Assembly (NCBI GenBank): GCA_943912255.1
Contig: CALTTP010000002.1
Location: 180,433-244,432, forward strand
DNA length: 64,000 bases
DNA from: an uncultured Peptoniphilaceae bacterium
GTDB taxonomy: Bacteria > Bacillota > Clostridia > Tissierellales > Peptoniphilaceae
Direction: 5' to 3'
The notes beneath the pieces were generated by a model that was not told the origin of the DNA, did no database searches, and worked only from the letters and a program-made list of their open reading frames with translations. A program made the translations under genes and the position numbers. Positions 8,161 through 17,889 of this stretch are shown here, one piece after another; the stretch's first letter is position 1, and every line of letters starts with the position of its first letter.

Positions 8161-8818
8161 GTTTATACCCTAACTTTCTCAAAGTAGTAATTTCCACTTT
8201 GCTTTTTATAAATTTTAATTTTTTTCTTACAAAAGAAATATACACTTCTACATTATTATCCTCTGCATCAGAATCATATCCCCAGATTTTAGAGATAAGA
8301 TCGTCTTTAGTGACAACAATATTGGCATTGGTCATTAAAAGTTTAATCAATTCAAATTCTTTGGCAGTTAAATTTATGGATTTATACTTAGTAGAAATAT
8401 TGTAGTTATTTAAATCTAATACCAAATCTTCAAAGGTTAATTCATCTAATATAACCTGCCCTTTTCTCCTTGTAATGGCTCTAATTCGTGCTAGTAGCTC
8501 TTCCACGTCAAAAGGCTTAGTCATATAGTCATCAGCACCATAATCCAGTCCTAGGACCTTAGATTTTACCTCATCTTTAGCTGTTAACATTAGAATTGGA
8601 GTTTCTATTCCATTTTTCCTCAATTCCTTTAATACTTCAAAACCATCCATTTCAGGAAGCATAACATCAAGTATGATACAATCATAAATCTCGGAAGAAG
8701 CATAATATAAGCCATCTTTTCCATTATGGACAATATCTGAATCGTATTTTTCACTTTTCACAATTTCAGAGATAGCCTCTGCCAACCTTACCTCGTCTTC
8801 AACTATTAAAATCCTCAT
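8144..8818 (-). CDS. OmpR/PhoB-family response regulator
   Basis: The protein has a receiver domain (residues 1-115) with phospho-accepting Asp51 in LDVMLPEMDG, conserved Thr in MLTAKDE and Lys in MTKPFD. The C-terminal winged helix (about 125-224) ends with VYISFVRKKL and LRKLGYKL, as in the OmpR/PhoB class. I start it at the ATG at 8818, nine bases after GAGGTG, because the GTG three codons earlier falls inside that ribosome-binding site. It is co-transcribed with the following histidine kinase. No target site is clear near its own gene. Confidence 0.92.
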   Translation of the reverse strand: MRILIVEDEVRLAEAISEIVKSEKYDSDIVHNGKDGLYYASSEIYDCIILDVMLPEMDGFEVLKELRKNGIETPILMLTAKDEVKSKVLGLDYGADDYMTKPFDVEELLARIRAITRRKGQVILDELTFEDLVLDLNNYNISTKYKSINLTAKEFELIKLLMTNANIVVTKDDLISKIWGYDSDAEDNNVEVYISFVRKKLKFIKSKVEITTLRKLGYKLEYTG

Positions 8819-9043
8819 TTTAATCACCTCGTTAATTAGTATTTTATCAGATTTTTATTAAAAATTGCTTAAAGGTTGATAATAATTATCCATTGTAAGT
8901 TCTAAGTTTTTATATCCTTTCCACCTACATATAAGCTTTTTCGCTCCATAGCTTAAAACTTAATCTAATTTTTATTGTATTCTCAAGCTTTTAATAAAAT
9001 CTAAATATAATTATCACTAGGATGAGTCTAAATCATTTCACAC

Positions 9044-9077
9044 AAAAAAGGAATATAACCTAAGTTACATTCCTTTT
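9044..9077 (-). terminator. intrinsic terminator after hppA
   Basis: On the minus strand the stem AAAAGGAATGTAAC pairs with GTTATATTCCTTTT around a TTAG loop, and the distal arm ends in a T-run. It sits 28 bases after the hppA stop. The remaining spacer up to the response regulator start (about 8819-9043) is AT-rich and should hold the promoter of the two-component pair; I see no gene in it. Confidence 0.8.
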
Positions 9078-9104
9078 AAATTTTAATTATTAAACTAAAT
9101 TGTC

Positions 9105-11126
9105 TTACTTTGAGAAGATATTTAGAATAATTCCACCGTGTTGATAAATAAGAGGTGCAAATACCAATGACACAACTGTCATAAGTTTTACCAGGATATT
9201 TAGAGATGGTCCTGAAGTATCTTTAAATGGATCTCCAACAGTATCCCCATTAACAGCCGCTGCGTGAGCAGGTGAACCCTTGCCACCATGATGGCCATCT
9301 TCGATATACTTCTTAGCATTGTCCCAAGCTCCACCAGCATTAGACATAAATATTGCCATTAGTACCCCTGTAATAAGAGAACCAGCTAATAATCCTCCTA
9401 ATGCTTCAGCTCCTAATAAGAAACCTATTAAAATTGGTGTTACTACTGCAAGTACTCCAGGTACAACCATTTGTTTCAATGCAGCACTAGTAGAGATATC
9501 AACACATCTTTTATAGTCAGGAGTTGCCTTTCCTTCCATAATTCCAGGAATTTCTTTAAATTGACGTCTAACTTCCTTAATCATATCATTAGCGGCAGTT
9601 CCTACAGCATCCATAGTCAATGAAGAGAATAGGAATGGTAGCATACCACCTATAAACATACCTGCAACTACTGCTGGCTTTGAAACGTCAATAGCTTCAA
9701 GTTTTACCACTGCGTTGTAAGAAGCAAATAATGCTAAAGCTGTTAAAGCTGCTGAACCAATTGCAAAACCCTTACCAATTGCAGCTGTAGTGTTTCCGAC
9801 TGCATCTAGTTTATCTGTAATATTTCTAACTTCTTCAGGTAAATTGGACATTTCAGCAATACCACCAGCATTATCAGATATTGGACCATAAGCGTCAACG
9901 GCAATTGTCATACCACAAGTTGATAGCATACCAATAGCTGCTACGGCAATACCATAAAGTCCTTTAGCTGGGTCAGCAATACCTTGAACTGAAACAAAAG
10001 CCGCAATAATACCAATAGCGATAATAATTATTGGAGCTGCAGTTGACATCATACCAACAGCAAGTCCTGAAATAATATTAGTTGCTGAACCAGTTTCTGA
10101 TTCTTCTGCAATCTTTTGAACAGGTTTTTTATCCCCTGAAGTATAATATTCAGTAAATTGTGAAATCAATAAACCAACTACAATACCTATAGCAACAGCT
10201 ATGAAAGGAACAAAACTATCTAGAATATACTTTGATAGTGCAGCAGCTCCAATAATAGCAATAATTGCTGAAATTAATGTACCACCATTTAAAGCCTTTT
10301 GAGGATCCTTGTCACCTCTAACAGATAGAACACCAATTATAGAAGCTAAAACTCCAATTGCTGCTACGGCTATTGCATAATAAATTCCCTCTGTTCCAAA
10401 AGCAACCATACCTAAGGTGATACCAGAAAGAATTGAACCAACATAGGATTCAAAAAGGTCAGCGCCCATACCAGCAACGTCCCCTACGTTATCTCCAACG
10501 TTATCTGCAATAACTGCTGGGTTTCTTGGATCGTCTTCTGGAATACCAGCTTCAACCTTACCTACTAAGTCGGCTCCAACGTCTGCTGCCTTAGTGTAGA
10601 TTCCTCCACCAACTCTGGCAAAAAGAGCTATTGAAGAAGCTCCAAAACTAAATCCAGTAACGATAGTAGCATCCTTAAAGATTAAATAAGAAGCAGTTAT
10701 ACCTATAATTCCAAGACCAACTACACACATTCCCATGATAGCTCCACCAGAAAAGGCTACGTTTAAAGCTTTAGCCATTCCGCCTTCTTTAGCAGCATTA
10801 GCAGTTCTAACATTAGCTCTAGTAGCAGCAACCATACCAATAAATCCTGCTACCATGGATAGTACTCCACCTAAGATAAAGCAGATTGCAGTGCTTAGTC
10901 CAACAGAAGTTCCTAATATTACTGCTACAACTGCCAAGAAAACTGTAATTGCTTTGTTTTGTCTTCCAAGATACGCCATTGCACCGTCGTATATGAAAGT
11001 TGAAATCTCTTTCATTCTCTCCGTTCCCACAGATAAAGCTGAAATAGAGTTTAATTTTATAAATGCAAATATCAATGCTAAAACTCCAGCCCCTATGGCA
11101 ACGTATCCAAATACGTTTGTATTCAT
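9105..11126 (-). CDS. hppA: K+-dependent membrane pyrophosphatase, probably Na+-pumping
   Basis: This 673-residue integral membrane protein couples pyrophosphate hydrolysis to ion export. The catalytic core is clear: DVGADLVGKVEAGIPEDDPRN, DNVGDNVGDVAGMGADLFESY, and later D-A-Y-G-P-I-S-D-N-A-G-G-I and GDTVGDPFKDTSGPSLNIL. GNTTAAIGKG has Ala where K+-independent enzymes have Lys, so it should need K+. The Glu placed as LFESYVGS is the arrangement seen in Na+-pumping enzymes, so Na+ export, possibly with H+, is my inference. It suits an anaerobe saving energy from biosynthetic pyrophosphate. It has its own terminator and a terminator upstream, so it is likely transcribed alone. Confidence 0.92.
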   Translation of the reverse strand: MNTNVFGYVAIGAGVLALIFAFIKLNSISALSVGTERMKEISTFIYDGAMAYLGRQNKAITVFLAVVAVILGTSVGLSTAICFILGGVLSMVAGFIGMVAATRANVRTANAAKEGGMAKALNVAFSGGAIMGMCVVGLGIIGITASYLIFKDATIVTGFSFGASSIALFARVGGGIYTKAADVGADLVGKVEAGIPEDDPRNPAVIADNVGDNVGDVAGMGADLFESYVGSILSGITLGMVAFGTEGIYYAIAVAAIGVLASIIGVLSVRGDKDPQKALNGGTLISAIIAIIGAAALSKYILDSFVPFIAVAIGIVVGLLISQFTEYYTSGDKKPVQKIAEESETGSATNIISGLAVGMMSTAAPIIIIAIGIIAAFVSVQGIADPAKGLYGIAVAAIGMLSTCGMTIAVDAYGPISDNAGGIAEMSNLPEEVRNITDKLDAVGNTTAAIGKGFAIGSAALTALALFASYNAVVKLEAIDVSKPAVVAGMFIGGMLPFLFSSLTMDAVGTAANDMIKEVRRQFKEIPGIMEGKATPDYKRCVDISTSAALKQMVVPGVLAVVTPILIGFLLGAEALGGLLAGSLITGVLMAIFMSNAGGAWDNAKKYIEDGHHGGKGSPAHAAAVNGDTVGDPFKDTSGPSLNILVKLMTVVSLVFAPLIYQHGGIILNIFSK

Positions 11127-11151
11127 TTGTTTCCCTCCTAAAATTTATAAT

Positions 11152-11181
11152 AACAAAAATAAAGCGATTAAAATAATCGCT
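11152..11181 (-). terminator. terminator between secG and hppA
   Basis: An AGCGATT/AATCGCT stem with a short AT loop, followed by TTATTTTTG on the minus strand, lies 15 bases after the secG stop. It should stop most secG transcripts before hppA. Confidence 0.7.
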
Positions 11182-11195
11182 ATATTACAAATTAA

Positions 11196-11423
11196 TTACT
11201 TAGATAGCATAGCCAATACCAATGCAGAAAGTAAGAAGATAATTGACGCTACTACAACTATTCTGTCGATTAAGTAATTTTTCGAAGTCTTTCTTCCATA
11301 ACCAGCAGTATTAGAGCTTTCAGTTAAAGAAGCAAGTCCATCAGATTTTGATTCTTGAAATAATACTGCAACAATAATAACAATGCTAGCTAACCCTAGT
11401 AAAACTTGTAAAAAAGTATTCAT
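11196..11423 (-). CDS. secG: preprotein translocase subunit SecG
   Basis: SecG is the small third subunit of the SecYEG channel. The 75-residue protein has two membrane segments (about residues 3-22 and 51-72) joined by a cytoplasmic loop with Gly-rich and polar residues (QESKSDGLASLTESSNTAGYG is the typical hinge region). I take the ATG at 11423, which follows GGAGGTG by four bases, rather than the ATG six codons upstream that lies before that site. No neighbouring gene of the usual secG-rnr-smpB set is present. Confidence 0.9.
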   Translation of the reverse strand: MNTFLQVLLGLASIVIIVAVLFQESKSDGLASLTESSNTAGYGRKTSKNYLIDRIVVVASIIFLLSALVLAMLSK

Positions 11424-11554
11424 TTGGCACCTCCTCTGCATAAGTTCAATAACGATAATAACATAATTATAAATTCATATCAAGTAAAAAATACGCTTAA
11501 AGGTCCATTTCATCGGTAATAGAACTTTTAAGACGCATCTTTTACCTAATTGTT

Positions 11555-13531
11555 TTATTCGGATTTCAATAAAGTTAAAGCTTCTTCAACTATATTTTCA
11601 ACAGTGAAACCAAATTTAGGGAATAGCTCTTCAGCAGGAGCAGAAGCTCCAAAACTTTCCATACCTATACAAATTCCATCTAATCCCACAAGTCGGTCCC
11701 ATCCTACAGTTGATAAGGCTTCTACAGAAACTCTTTTTCTAATCTCCGTTGGCAATACCTTATCCCTATAGCTTTGAGGTTGTTTTGAAAATACATCAGG
11801 ACTTGGCATCGAAATAACCCTTACACCATAACCCAATTTATTAAGTCTTTCTGCTGCGTCACAGATAAGCTTAACCTCTGATCCAGAAGCCATTAGAATT
11901 ATATCCAGTCTTTCTCCTAAATCCTTTAGTACATATCCTCCGTAGATTGCATCTCTACTACTATCTTCAAGATTTTCTACTTTTTGTCTAGTCAATGCAA
12001 ATACAGTAGGACCTGTTTTGTTTTTTAAAGCATACTCATAAGCACTGGCAGTTTCTTTTCCATCTGCCGGTCTAAAAGTGGAAATATTAGGAGTAGCTCT
12101 AAGCATGCACAACTGTTCAATTGGTTGATGAGTTGGACCATCCTCTCCTACCCCTATACTATCATGAGTTAAAACATATAGAACCTGTTGATTCATAATA
12201 GCAGATAGTCTAATAGAAGGTTTAAAGTAATCACTAAATACTAAGAAAGTAGCCACATATGGTAGCAATCCTCCATGAAGACTTATTCCATTTGCCATAG
12301 CCGCCATTGCCATTTCTCTAACGCCATAATTTATATTTGATCCAATTTTATTATTAGGCTTAAAATAACCAAAATTTTTCATTTCAGTTTTGTTGGAAGG
12401 AGCTAAATCTGCAGAACCTCCAAATAGATAAGGTATCTTTTCTGAAAGTCTATTTAAAATAGTACCTGAATAACCTCTTGAAGCATCATCTTTTTCAAAG
12501 TTGAAAAAGTCCTCATCAAATAAACTTGAAGGAAGCTCTCTATTTAAAGATAATTCTAATTCCTCAGCAAGCTTTGGATATTTTTCCTTATAGGATTTAT
12601 AAAGTGTTTCCCATTTATTTTGTTCATCTTCTCTTTTTATATTTCCGTTAAATATAAAGTCCTTAACTTCTTGAGGAACATAAAAATCTTCTTCGTATTC
12701 CCAGTGAAGTTTTTCTTTTAATCCAATAACACCTTCTTCTCCTAAAGGCTCTCCATGAGCTTTTGCCAGTCCTTCCCTAGGACTATCTGCACCAATTTTA
12801 GTCTTTACTTCTATTAGACTAGGTTTATTAGATTTTTTCGCTTCATTTATAACTTCTAAAATCAAATCACAATCTGTACCATCTTCAACATAGAAGGTTT
12901 CCCATCCCAAAGCCTTATATCTGTCAATTACAGATTCTTTAAAAGCTAAGTCCGTGTCCCCTTCAATTGTAATATTATTAGAATCATAAAGCACAATTAA
13001 CTTAGATAATTCGTTAGTTCCAGCAAAGGAAGAAGCCTCATTGGAAATTCCCTCCATTAAACAGCCATCACCAACTAGTACATAGGTATAATGGTCTATG
13101 ATATTGAAATCATCCCTATTGTACTTTGCAGCTAAATGTTCTTCAGCCATTGCCATTCCAACACCCATAGCTATTCCTTGACCTAATGGTCCAGTAGTAG
13201 CTTCAACACCTTTAGTGTGTCCATATTCTGGATGTCCTGGAGTTTTTGAATCCAGTTGACGGAAGTTTTGTAAATCCTCAATATTCAATCCATATCCAAA
13301 CAAGTGTAAAAGTGAATATAACAACATGGAACCATGTCCTGCCGATAATATAAACCTATCCCTATTTATCCAATTTGGATCTTTTGGATTGTGTCTTAAT
13401 ACTTCATTCCAAAGAGTAAATGCCATAGGAGCAGCGCCTAAAGGAAGGCCCGGATGACCGGAATTTGCTTTTTGAACCCCTTGAGCAGATAACACTTTTA
13501 TAGTATTTATTGCCAATTGTCTATTATCCAT
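11555..13531 (-). CDS. tkt: transketolase
   Basis: Transketolase moves two-carbon units between sugar phosphates with thiamine diphosphate and links glycolysis to pentose synthesis. The protein has 658 residues, a full-length single-chain enzyme. The thiamine diphosphate motif GDGCLMEGISNEA...N is visible in the first third. The N-terminal SGHPGLPLGAAPMA and the RFILSAGHGSMLLY stretch are conserved. The central HDSIGVGEDGPTHQPIEQL and the C-terminal domain complete it. I start at the ATG at 13531 after GAGGTGG instead of an ATG ten codons upstream. A transaldolase gene is at 52784-53431, so both parts of the non-oxidative pentose route are in this window. Confidence 0.95.
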   Translation of the reverse strand: MDNRQLAINTIKVLSAQGVQKANSGHPGLPLGAAPMAFTLWNEVLRHNPKDPNWINRDRFILSAGHGSMLLYSLLHLFGYGLNIEDLQNFRQLDSKTPGHPEYGHTKGVEATTGPLGQGIAMGVGMAMAEEHLAAKYNRDDFNIIDHYTYVLVGDGCLMEGISNEASSFAGTNELSKLIVLYDSNNITIEGDTDLAFKESVIDRYKALGWETFYVEDGTDCDLILEVINEAKKSNKPSLIEVKTKIGADSPREGLAKAHGEPLGEEGVIGLKEKLHWEYEEDFYVPQEVKDFIFNGNIKREDEQNKWETLYKSYKEKYPKLAEELELSLNRELPSSLFDEDFFNFEKDDASRGYSGTILNRLSEKIPYLFGGSADLAPSNKTEMKNFGYFKPNNKIGSNINYGVREMAMAAMANGISLHGGLLPYVATFLVFSDYFKPSIRLSAIMNQQVLYVLTHDSIGVGEDGPTHQPIEQLCMLRATPNISTFRPADGKETASAYEYALKNKTGPTVFALTRQKVENLEDSSRDAIYGGYVLKDLGERLDIILMASGSEVKLICDAAERLNKLGYGVRVISMPSPDVFSKQPQSYRDKVLPTEIRKRVSVEALSTVGWDRLVGLDGICIGMESFGASAPAEELFPKFGFTVENIVEEALTLLKSE

Positions 13532-13629
13532 AATCCACCTCTCAATTTTTCTAATACCCATTAAACATTATAACCGTACTATGGATTATCTACAAGTTAT
13601 GAAAATTAAGGTATTTCACCATTTCAAAT

Positions 13630-15957
13630 CTATCTTAGGGCTAAATCCAAAACCTCATTAATAGTCTGAGCAAATTTAATATCTATATTCTTTTGGACAT
13701 TCTCAGGAATATCTTTTAAATCTTTCTTGTTTCCATAAGGTAAAATTACGATCTTAATCCCATATCTATTAGCGGCAAGTACCTTTTCTTTTACCCCACC
13801 AATGGGAAGTACCCTTCCTCGTAGAGTAATTTCCCCTGTCATCGCAATCTCATGAGAGACCTTTATTCCACTTAAAGAAGATACCAATGCTGTAGTAATG
13901 GAAATTCCAGCAGAAGGACCATCCTTGGGAACTGCACCTTCAGGGAAATGTAGATGAATATCCTTATCTTTGTAAAATTCTCCTTTAATACCTAAAGCCT
14001 CTTGATTGCTTCTAATATATGAAACTGCAGCTTGTGCAGACTCTTTCATAACATCTCCAAGCATACCAGTTAATTTAAGCTTACCCGAACCTTTCATCAC
14101 ATTAGCTTCTATGGTTAAAATTTCACCACCAACAGAAGTCCAAGCTAAACCATTGACAATACCAACCATATCTTCCTTTGGAATATCATCATCAATTATC
14201 TTTTTAGAACCTATATACTTTTCAATGTTTCTACCGTCTATTCTAATGGATTTCTTATCTTTTTCTACAATCTCTATTACGGATTTTCTTATGGCTTTAG
14301 AAATTATTCTCTCTAGATTTCTTACACCAGCTTCTCTAGTGTAATTCAATATAATGCTACGTACACAATTATCCGAGATACTAAATTGCTCTTTGGTCAA
14401 GCCATGCTCTTCCAATTGCTTAGGTATTAAATGTCTCTTGGCAATATTCAACTTTTCAAATTCAGTATAACCTGCTATTCTGATTATCTCCATCCTATCT
14501 AATAAAGCTTCAGGAATAGTATTTAATGAATTTGCTGTGGTAATAAACATAACCTTAGATAGATCAAAGGGAATCTCAAGATAATTATCTACAAAGCTAT
14601 CATTTTGTGCAGGGTCCAACACTTCTAATAGAGCAGAAGCAGGATCCCCTCTAAAATCAGATGCCAACTTATCAATTTCATCTAATAAAAACACTGGATT
14701 CGTAGATTTAGCATCTTCCATTAGCTTTATAATTTTACCAGGCATTGCACCTATATAGGTCTTCCTATGACCTCTGATTTCCGCTTCATCTCTAACCCCA
14801 CCAAGTCTCATACTTACAAAATTTCTATTTGTCGCCTTGGCAATAGATTTTACAATAGATGTTTTACCAACACCGGGAGGACCTACTAAACAAAGTATAG
14901 GCCCTTTCAGACCATCGGTTAACTTTCTAACGGCTATATACTCTAAAATTCGCTCTTTAACATCTTCTAGAGCATAATGTTCGCTATTTAAAATTTCCCT
15001 AGCTTTTTTAATATCATAGCTTTCTTTAGTCTTCTTATTCCAAGTTAAACTAAGTATCTCGTCTAGATAGGATTGAATAACATTGACTTCAGGACTCATA
15101 TTAGACATTTTTTCTAATCTTTTAGCTTCTTTTAAAACATGCTTTTCAGAATCCTTAGGAAGTTTTATTTTTTTTATCTTTTTAGTGTAGTTTTCAACTA
15201 CCGTCTCTTCATCTTCTTCTCCTAATTCTTCCCTAATTACAGTCAACTGTTCTTTAAGGAAATATTTCCTTTGAGATTTATTGATTTGAACATTTACCTT
15301 TTTATTTATCTCATCTTCAATCTTCAAATATTCGATTTCCTTAATTAAAATTTCATGTAAGATTTCCAATCTTTTCTCTAAATCATCTTCCTTGATTAGA
15401 GAATAATAATCCTCTGGTTTTAATTCCAAATAAGAACTTACTATATCTGCTAATCTAGTAGGGTTTTTAGTGTCTAAAACAGGAATAATCATATCCTCAG
15501 AAATTAGTGGATTGCTTTTGACAAACTCTTGCACATCCTTAACTAAAAGCCTTGTTAAAACCTCTAAATTTCCACTAGGTATATCATCTAAGTCCTCAAC
15601 TAGCTCTTCCACTTGTCCTTGGAGAATCTCTTCAGAATCCACAAGGGATAGTATTTTACATCTAAATATACCCTCGACTAAAATTCTGGTTGTTCCATTA
15701 GGAAGTTTAAGGGTTTGTCTTATCTCAGCGCAGACCCCATAATCAAAAAGATCTTCCTGTGATGGAGACTCTTCGATAGGATCTTTTTGCGGAATCAACA
15801 ATATCTTATTATCCTTTAGAATGGAAGTTTCCAAAGCCTTTACAGATTTAGGCCTTCCTACATCAAAGTGAATTATAGTTTGAGGATAGACAGTCACTCC
15901 CCTTAATGGAATAACTGGAATTAAATTTTTCACTTCTTTATCTTTTTCTTTATCCAT
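13630..15957 (-). CDS. lon: ATP-dependent protease Lon
   Basis: Lon is a hexameric cytoplasmic protease that degrades damaged and regulatory proteins. The 775-residue chain has the N-terminal LON substrate-binding domain (about 10-205), the coiled linker, an AAA+ module with Walker A GPPGVGKTS and Walker B FLLDEIDK, and the C-terminal serine protease domain with PKDGPSAGI (catalytic Ser) and the partner Lys about 43 residues later. It follows clpX after a terminator hairpin, so it may have its own promoter in the 80-base gap although it belongs to the tig-clpP-clpX-lon block. Confidence 0.96.
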   Translation of the reverse strand: MDKEKDKEVKNLIPVIPLRGVTVYPQTIIHFDVGRPKSVKALETSILKDNKILLIPQKDPIEESPSQEDLFDYGVCAEIRQTLKLPNGTTRILVEGIFRCKILSLVDSEEILQGQVEELVEDLDDIPSGNLEVLTRLLVKDVQEFVKSNPLISEDMIIPVLDTKNPTRLADIVSSYLELKPEDYYSLIKEDDLEKRLEILHEILIKEIEYLKIEDEINKKVNVQINKSQRKYFLKEQLTVIREELGEEDEETVVENYTKKIKKIKLPKDSEKHVLKEAKRLEKMSNMSPEVNVIQSYLDEILSLTWNKKTKESYDIKKAREILNSEHYALEDVKERILEYIAVRKLTDGLKGPILCLVGPPGVGKTSIVKSIAKATNRNFVSMRLGGVRDEAEIRGHRKTYIGAMPGKIIKLMEDAKSTNPVFLLDEIDKLASDFRGDPASALLEVLDPAQNDSFVDNYLEIPFDLSKVMFITTANSLNTIPEALLDRMEIIRIAGYTEFEKLNIAKRHLIPKQLEEHGLTKEQFSISDNCVRSIILNYTREAGVRNLERIISKAIRKSVIEIVEKDKKSIRIDGRNIEKYIGSKKIIDDDIPKEDMVGIVNGLAWTSVGGEILTIEANVMKGSGKLKLTGMLGDVMKESAQAAVSYIRSNQEALGIKGEFYKDKDIHLHFPEGAVPKDGPSAGISITTALVSSLSGIKVSHEIAMTGEITLRGRVLPIGGVKEKVLAANRYGIKIVILPYGNKKDLKDIPENVQKNIDIKFAQTINEVLDLALR

Positions 15958-16007
15958 CTTTACCCCTCAAAATCAAGAACTCAAAAATATCTGTTCTCAA
16001 TTATTTT

Positions 16008-16032
16008 AAAAATAGGCTCACCTAAGTGAGCC
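16008..16032 (-). terminator. terminator after clpX
   Basis: The minus strand reads GGCTCAC-TTAG-GTGAGCC followed by TATTTTTA. It lies six bases after the clpX stop and should reduce readthrough into lon. Confidence 0.75.
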
Positions 16033-16038
16033 ATATAA

Positions 16039-17268
16039 TCAATTATAAACCAAAGTTGGTTTTTCCTTTTCAGTTACTGTTTTTTCTTCAATTATCACTT
16101 TTTTAATATTATCTATAGATGGAATCTCAAACATAACATCCAATAAAAGTTCTTCAATTATAGATCTCAATCCCCTAGCCCCTGTTTTTCTATCATAGGC
16201 TTTTTGAGCAATTGCTTTTAAACTCTCATCAGTAAACTCTAAATCTACTCCGTCCATTTTAAATAGCTTTTTATATTGCTTTACAATAGCATTTTTAGGC
16301 TCACAGAGTATTTTTATCAAGGAATCCACATCTAGTTCATCTAAAGTGACAATTAGCGGAATTCTTCCTATTAACTCAGGAATTAAACCATATTTTAATA
16401 AGTCTTCCTGTCTAACATCCTTCAATAACTCATAAACTTTTTTATCCTGTTTTCCTAAAAAATCCGCTCCAAATCCAATAGATTTAGTTTCTTTTCTCTT
16501 TTCGATTATCTTTTCTATACCTTCAAAAGCTCCTCCAAAAATAAATAGAATATTGGTTGTGTCCACTTCTATATATTCTTGATTTGGATGCTTTCTTCCT
16601 CCTTGAGGGGGAACATTGGCAATAGTTCCTTCGATAATCTTTAGTAGGGCTTGTTGAACTCCCTCACCACTAACATCTCTAGTTATAGAAGGATTTGCAG
16701 ATTTTCTAGAAATTTTATCAATTTCGTCCACATAGATAATTCCTCTTTCTGCCCTTTCAATATTATAATCAGCTGCTTGAACTAACTTCAATATAATATT
16801 TTCTACATCTTCACCAACATATCCAGCTTCAGTTAAAGATGTTGCATCAGCAATAGCAAAGGGAACTTCCAAAGTTTTTGCAAGGGTTTGAGCAAGTAAA
16901 GTCTTACCTGAACCCGTAGGCCCTATAAGCAAAATATTTGATTTTTGTAACTCTACATCACTATCATCTATGTCACTATTAAGTCTTTTATAATGATTGT
17001 ATACAGCAACAGCCAAGGCTCTCTTACCTTGCTCTTGCTGAATAACATAATCATCTAAAACTTTTTTCATTTCAACAGGTTTATAAAATTTACTTTCTTT
17101 AATTTCATTAGCTTGGTCATATTTAAACTCTTCATCTATGATGTCATTACACAACTTTATACATTCATCACAAATAAATACATTTGGCCCAGCTATTAAT
17201 CTATTGACTTCATCAGAGGTTTTTCCACAGAAAGAGCAACTAATTCTATTCTCCTCTTTTTTTGCCAT
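16039..17268 (-). CDS. clpX: ATP-dependent Clp protease ATPase subunit ClpX
   Basis: ClpX unfolds substrates and feeds them to ClpP. The 409 residues show the N-terminal zinc-binding domain (C11, C14, C33, C36), Walker A GPTGSGKTLLAQTLA, Walker B IIYVDEIDKI, the RKHPNQEYI pore-adjacent region, and the IGF loop region (ETKSIGFGADF) that docks to ClpP. It lies 11 bases after clpP with GGGAGG before the ATG, so the two subunits are made from one message. Confidence 0.96.
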   Translation of the reverse strand: MAKKEENRISCSFCGKTSDEVNRLIAGPNVFICDECIKLCNDIIDEEFKYDQANEIKESKFYKPVEMKKVLDDYVIQQEQGKRALAVAVYNHYKRLNSDIDDSDVELQKSNILLIGPTGSGKTLLAQTLAKTLEVPFAIADATSLTEAGYVGEDVENIILKLVQAADYNIERAERGIIYVDEIDKISRKSANPSITRDVSGEGVQQALLKIIEGTIANVPPQGGRKHPNQEYIEVDTTNILFIFGGAFEGIEKIIEKRKETKSIGFGADFLGKQDKKVYELLKDVRQEDLLKYGLIPELIGRIPLIVTLDELDVDSLIKILCEPKNAIVKQYKKLFKMDGVDLEFTDESLKAIAQKAYDRKTGARGLRSIIEELLLDVMFEIPSIDNIKKVIIEEKTVTEKEKPTLVYN

Positions 17269-17279
17269 ATAACCTCCCG

Positions 17280-17864
17280 TTACATTGATTTCTCAATAAC
17301 TTTATCAATTAAGCCATATTCTTTAGCATCCTCAGCCTCTAAAAAGTTATCTCTATCTGTATCTCTTTCAATTACTTCTAAAGGTTGACCAGTTCGCTCA
17401 GACAATATTTTATTTAACTTATCTCTAGTTTTTAAAATCTTTTCAGCATGAATTCTAATATCCTCAGCTTGTCCTTGAGCTCCACCTAGAGGTTGATGAA
17501 TCATAATATCTGAGTTAGGTAATGCAAATCTCTTGCCCTTTTCTCCAGCTGCTAACAAGAAAGCTCCCATACTAGCAGCCATTCCAATACAAATTGTGCT
17601 AACATCACATTTTACATATTGCATGGTATCATAAATGGCAAATCCTGCACTAACAGAACCCCCAGGAGAATTTATATACATTTGAATATCCTTATTAGGA
17701 TCTTCAGATTCTAAAAATAACAATTGAGCAACGATTAAATCTGCCATTGCATTATTTATTTCCCCACTTACAAATATTATTCTATCCTTAAGAAGTCTAG
17801 AATATATATCATAAGATCTCTCTCCTCTATTTGTTTGTTCAACTACCATAGGTACTAAAGTCAT
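17280..17864 (-). CDS. clpP: ATP-dependent Clp protease proteolytic subunit ClpP
   Basis: ClpP forms the double-heptamer proteolytic chamber used by ClpX and ClpC/A. The catalytic Ser98 lies in GMAASMGAFLL and His123 in MIHQPLGG, with the Asp in the ERDTDRD stretch near residue 172. The length of 194 residues is normal. It sits between tig and clpX with short gaps (25 and 15 bases), the classical order tig-clpP-clpX. Confidence 0.96.
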   Translation of the reverse strand: MTLVPMVVEQTNRGERSYDIYSRLLKDRIIFVSGEINNAMADLIVAQLLFLESEDPNKDIQMYINSPGGSVSAGFAIYDTMQYVKCDVSTICIGMAASMGAFLLAAGEKGKRFALPNSDIMIHQPLGGAQGQAEDIRIHAEKILKTRDKLNKILSERTGQPLEVIERDTDRDNFLEAEDAKEYGLIDKVIEKSM

Positions 17865-17889
17865 ATTTACCTCCTAATTATTCTAACCG

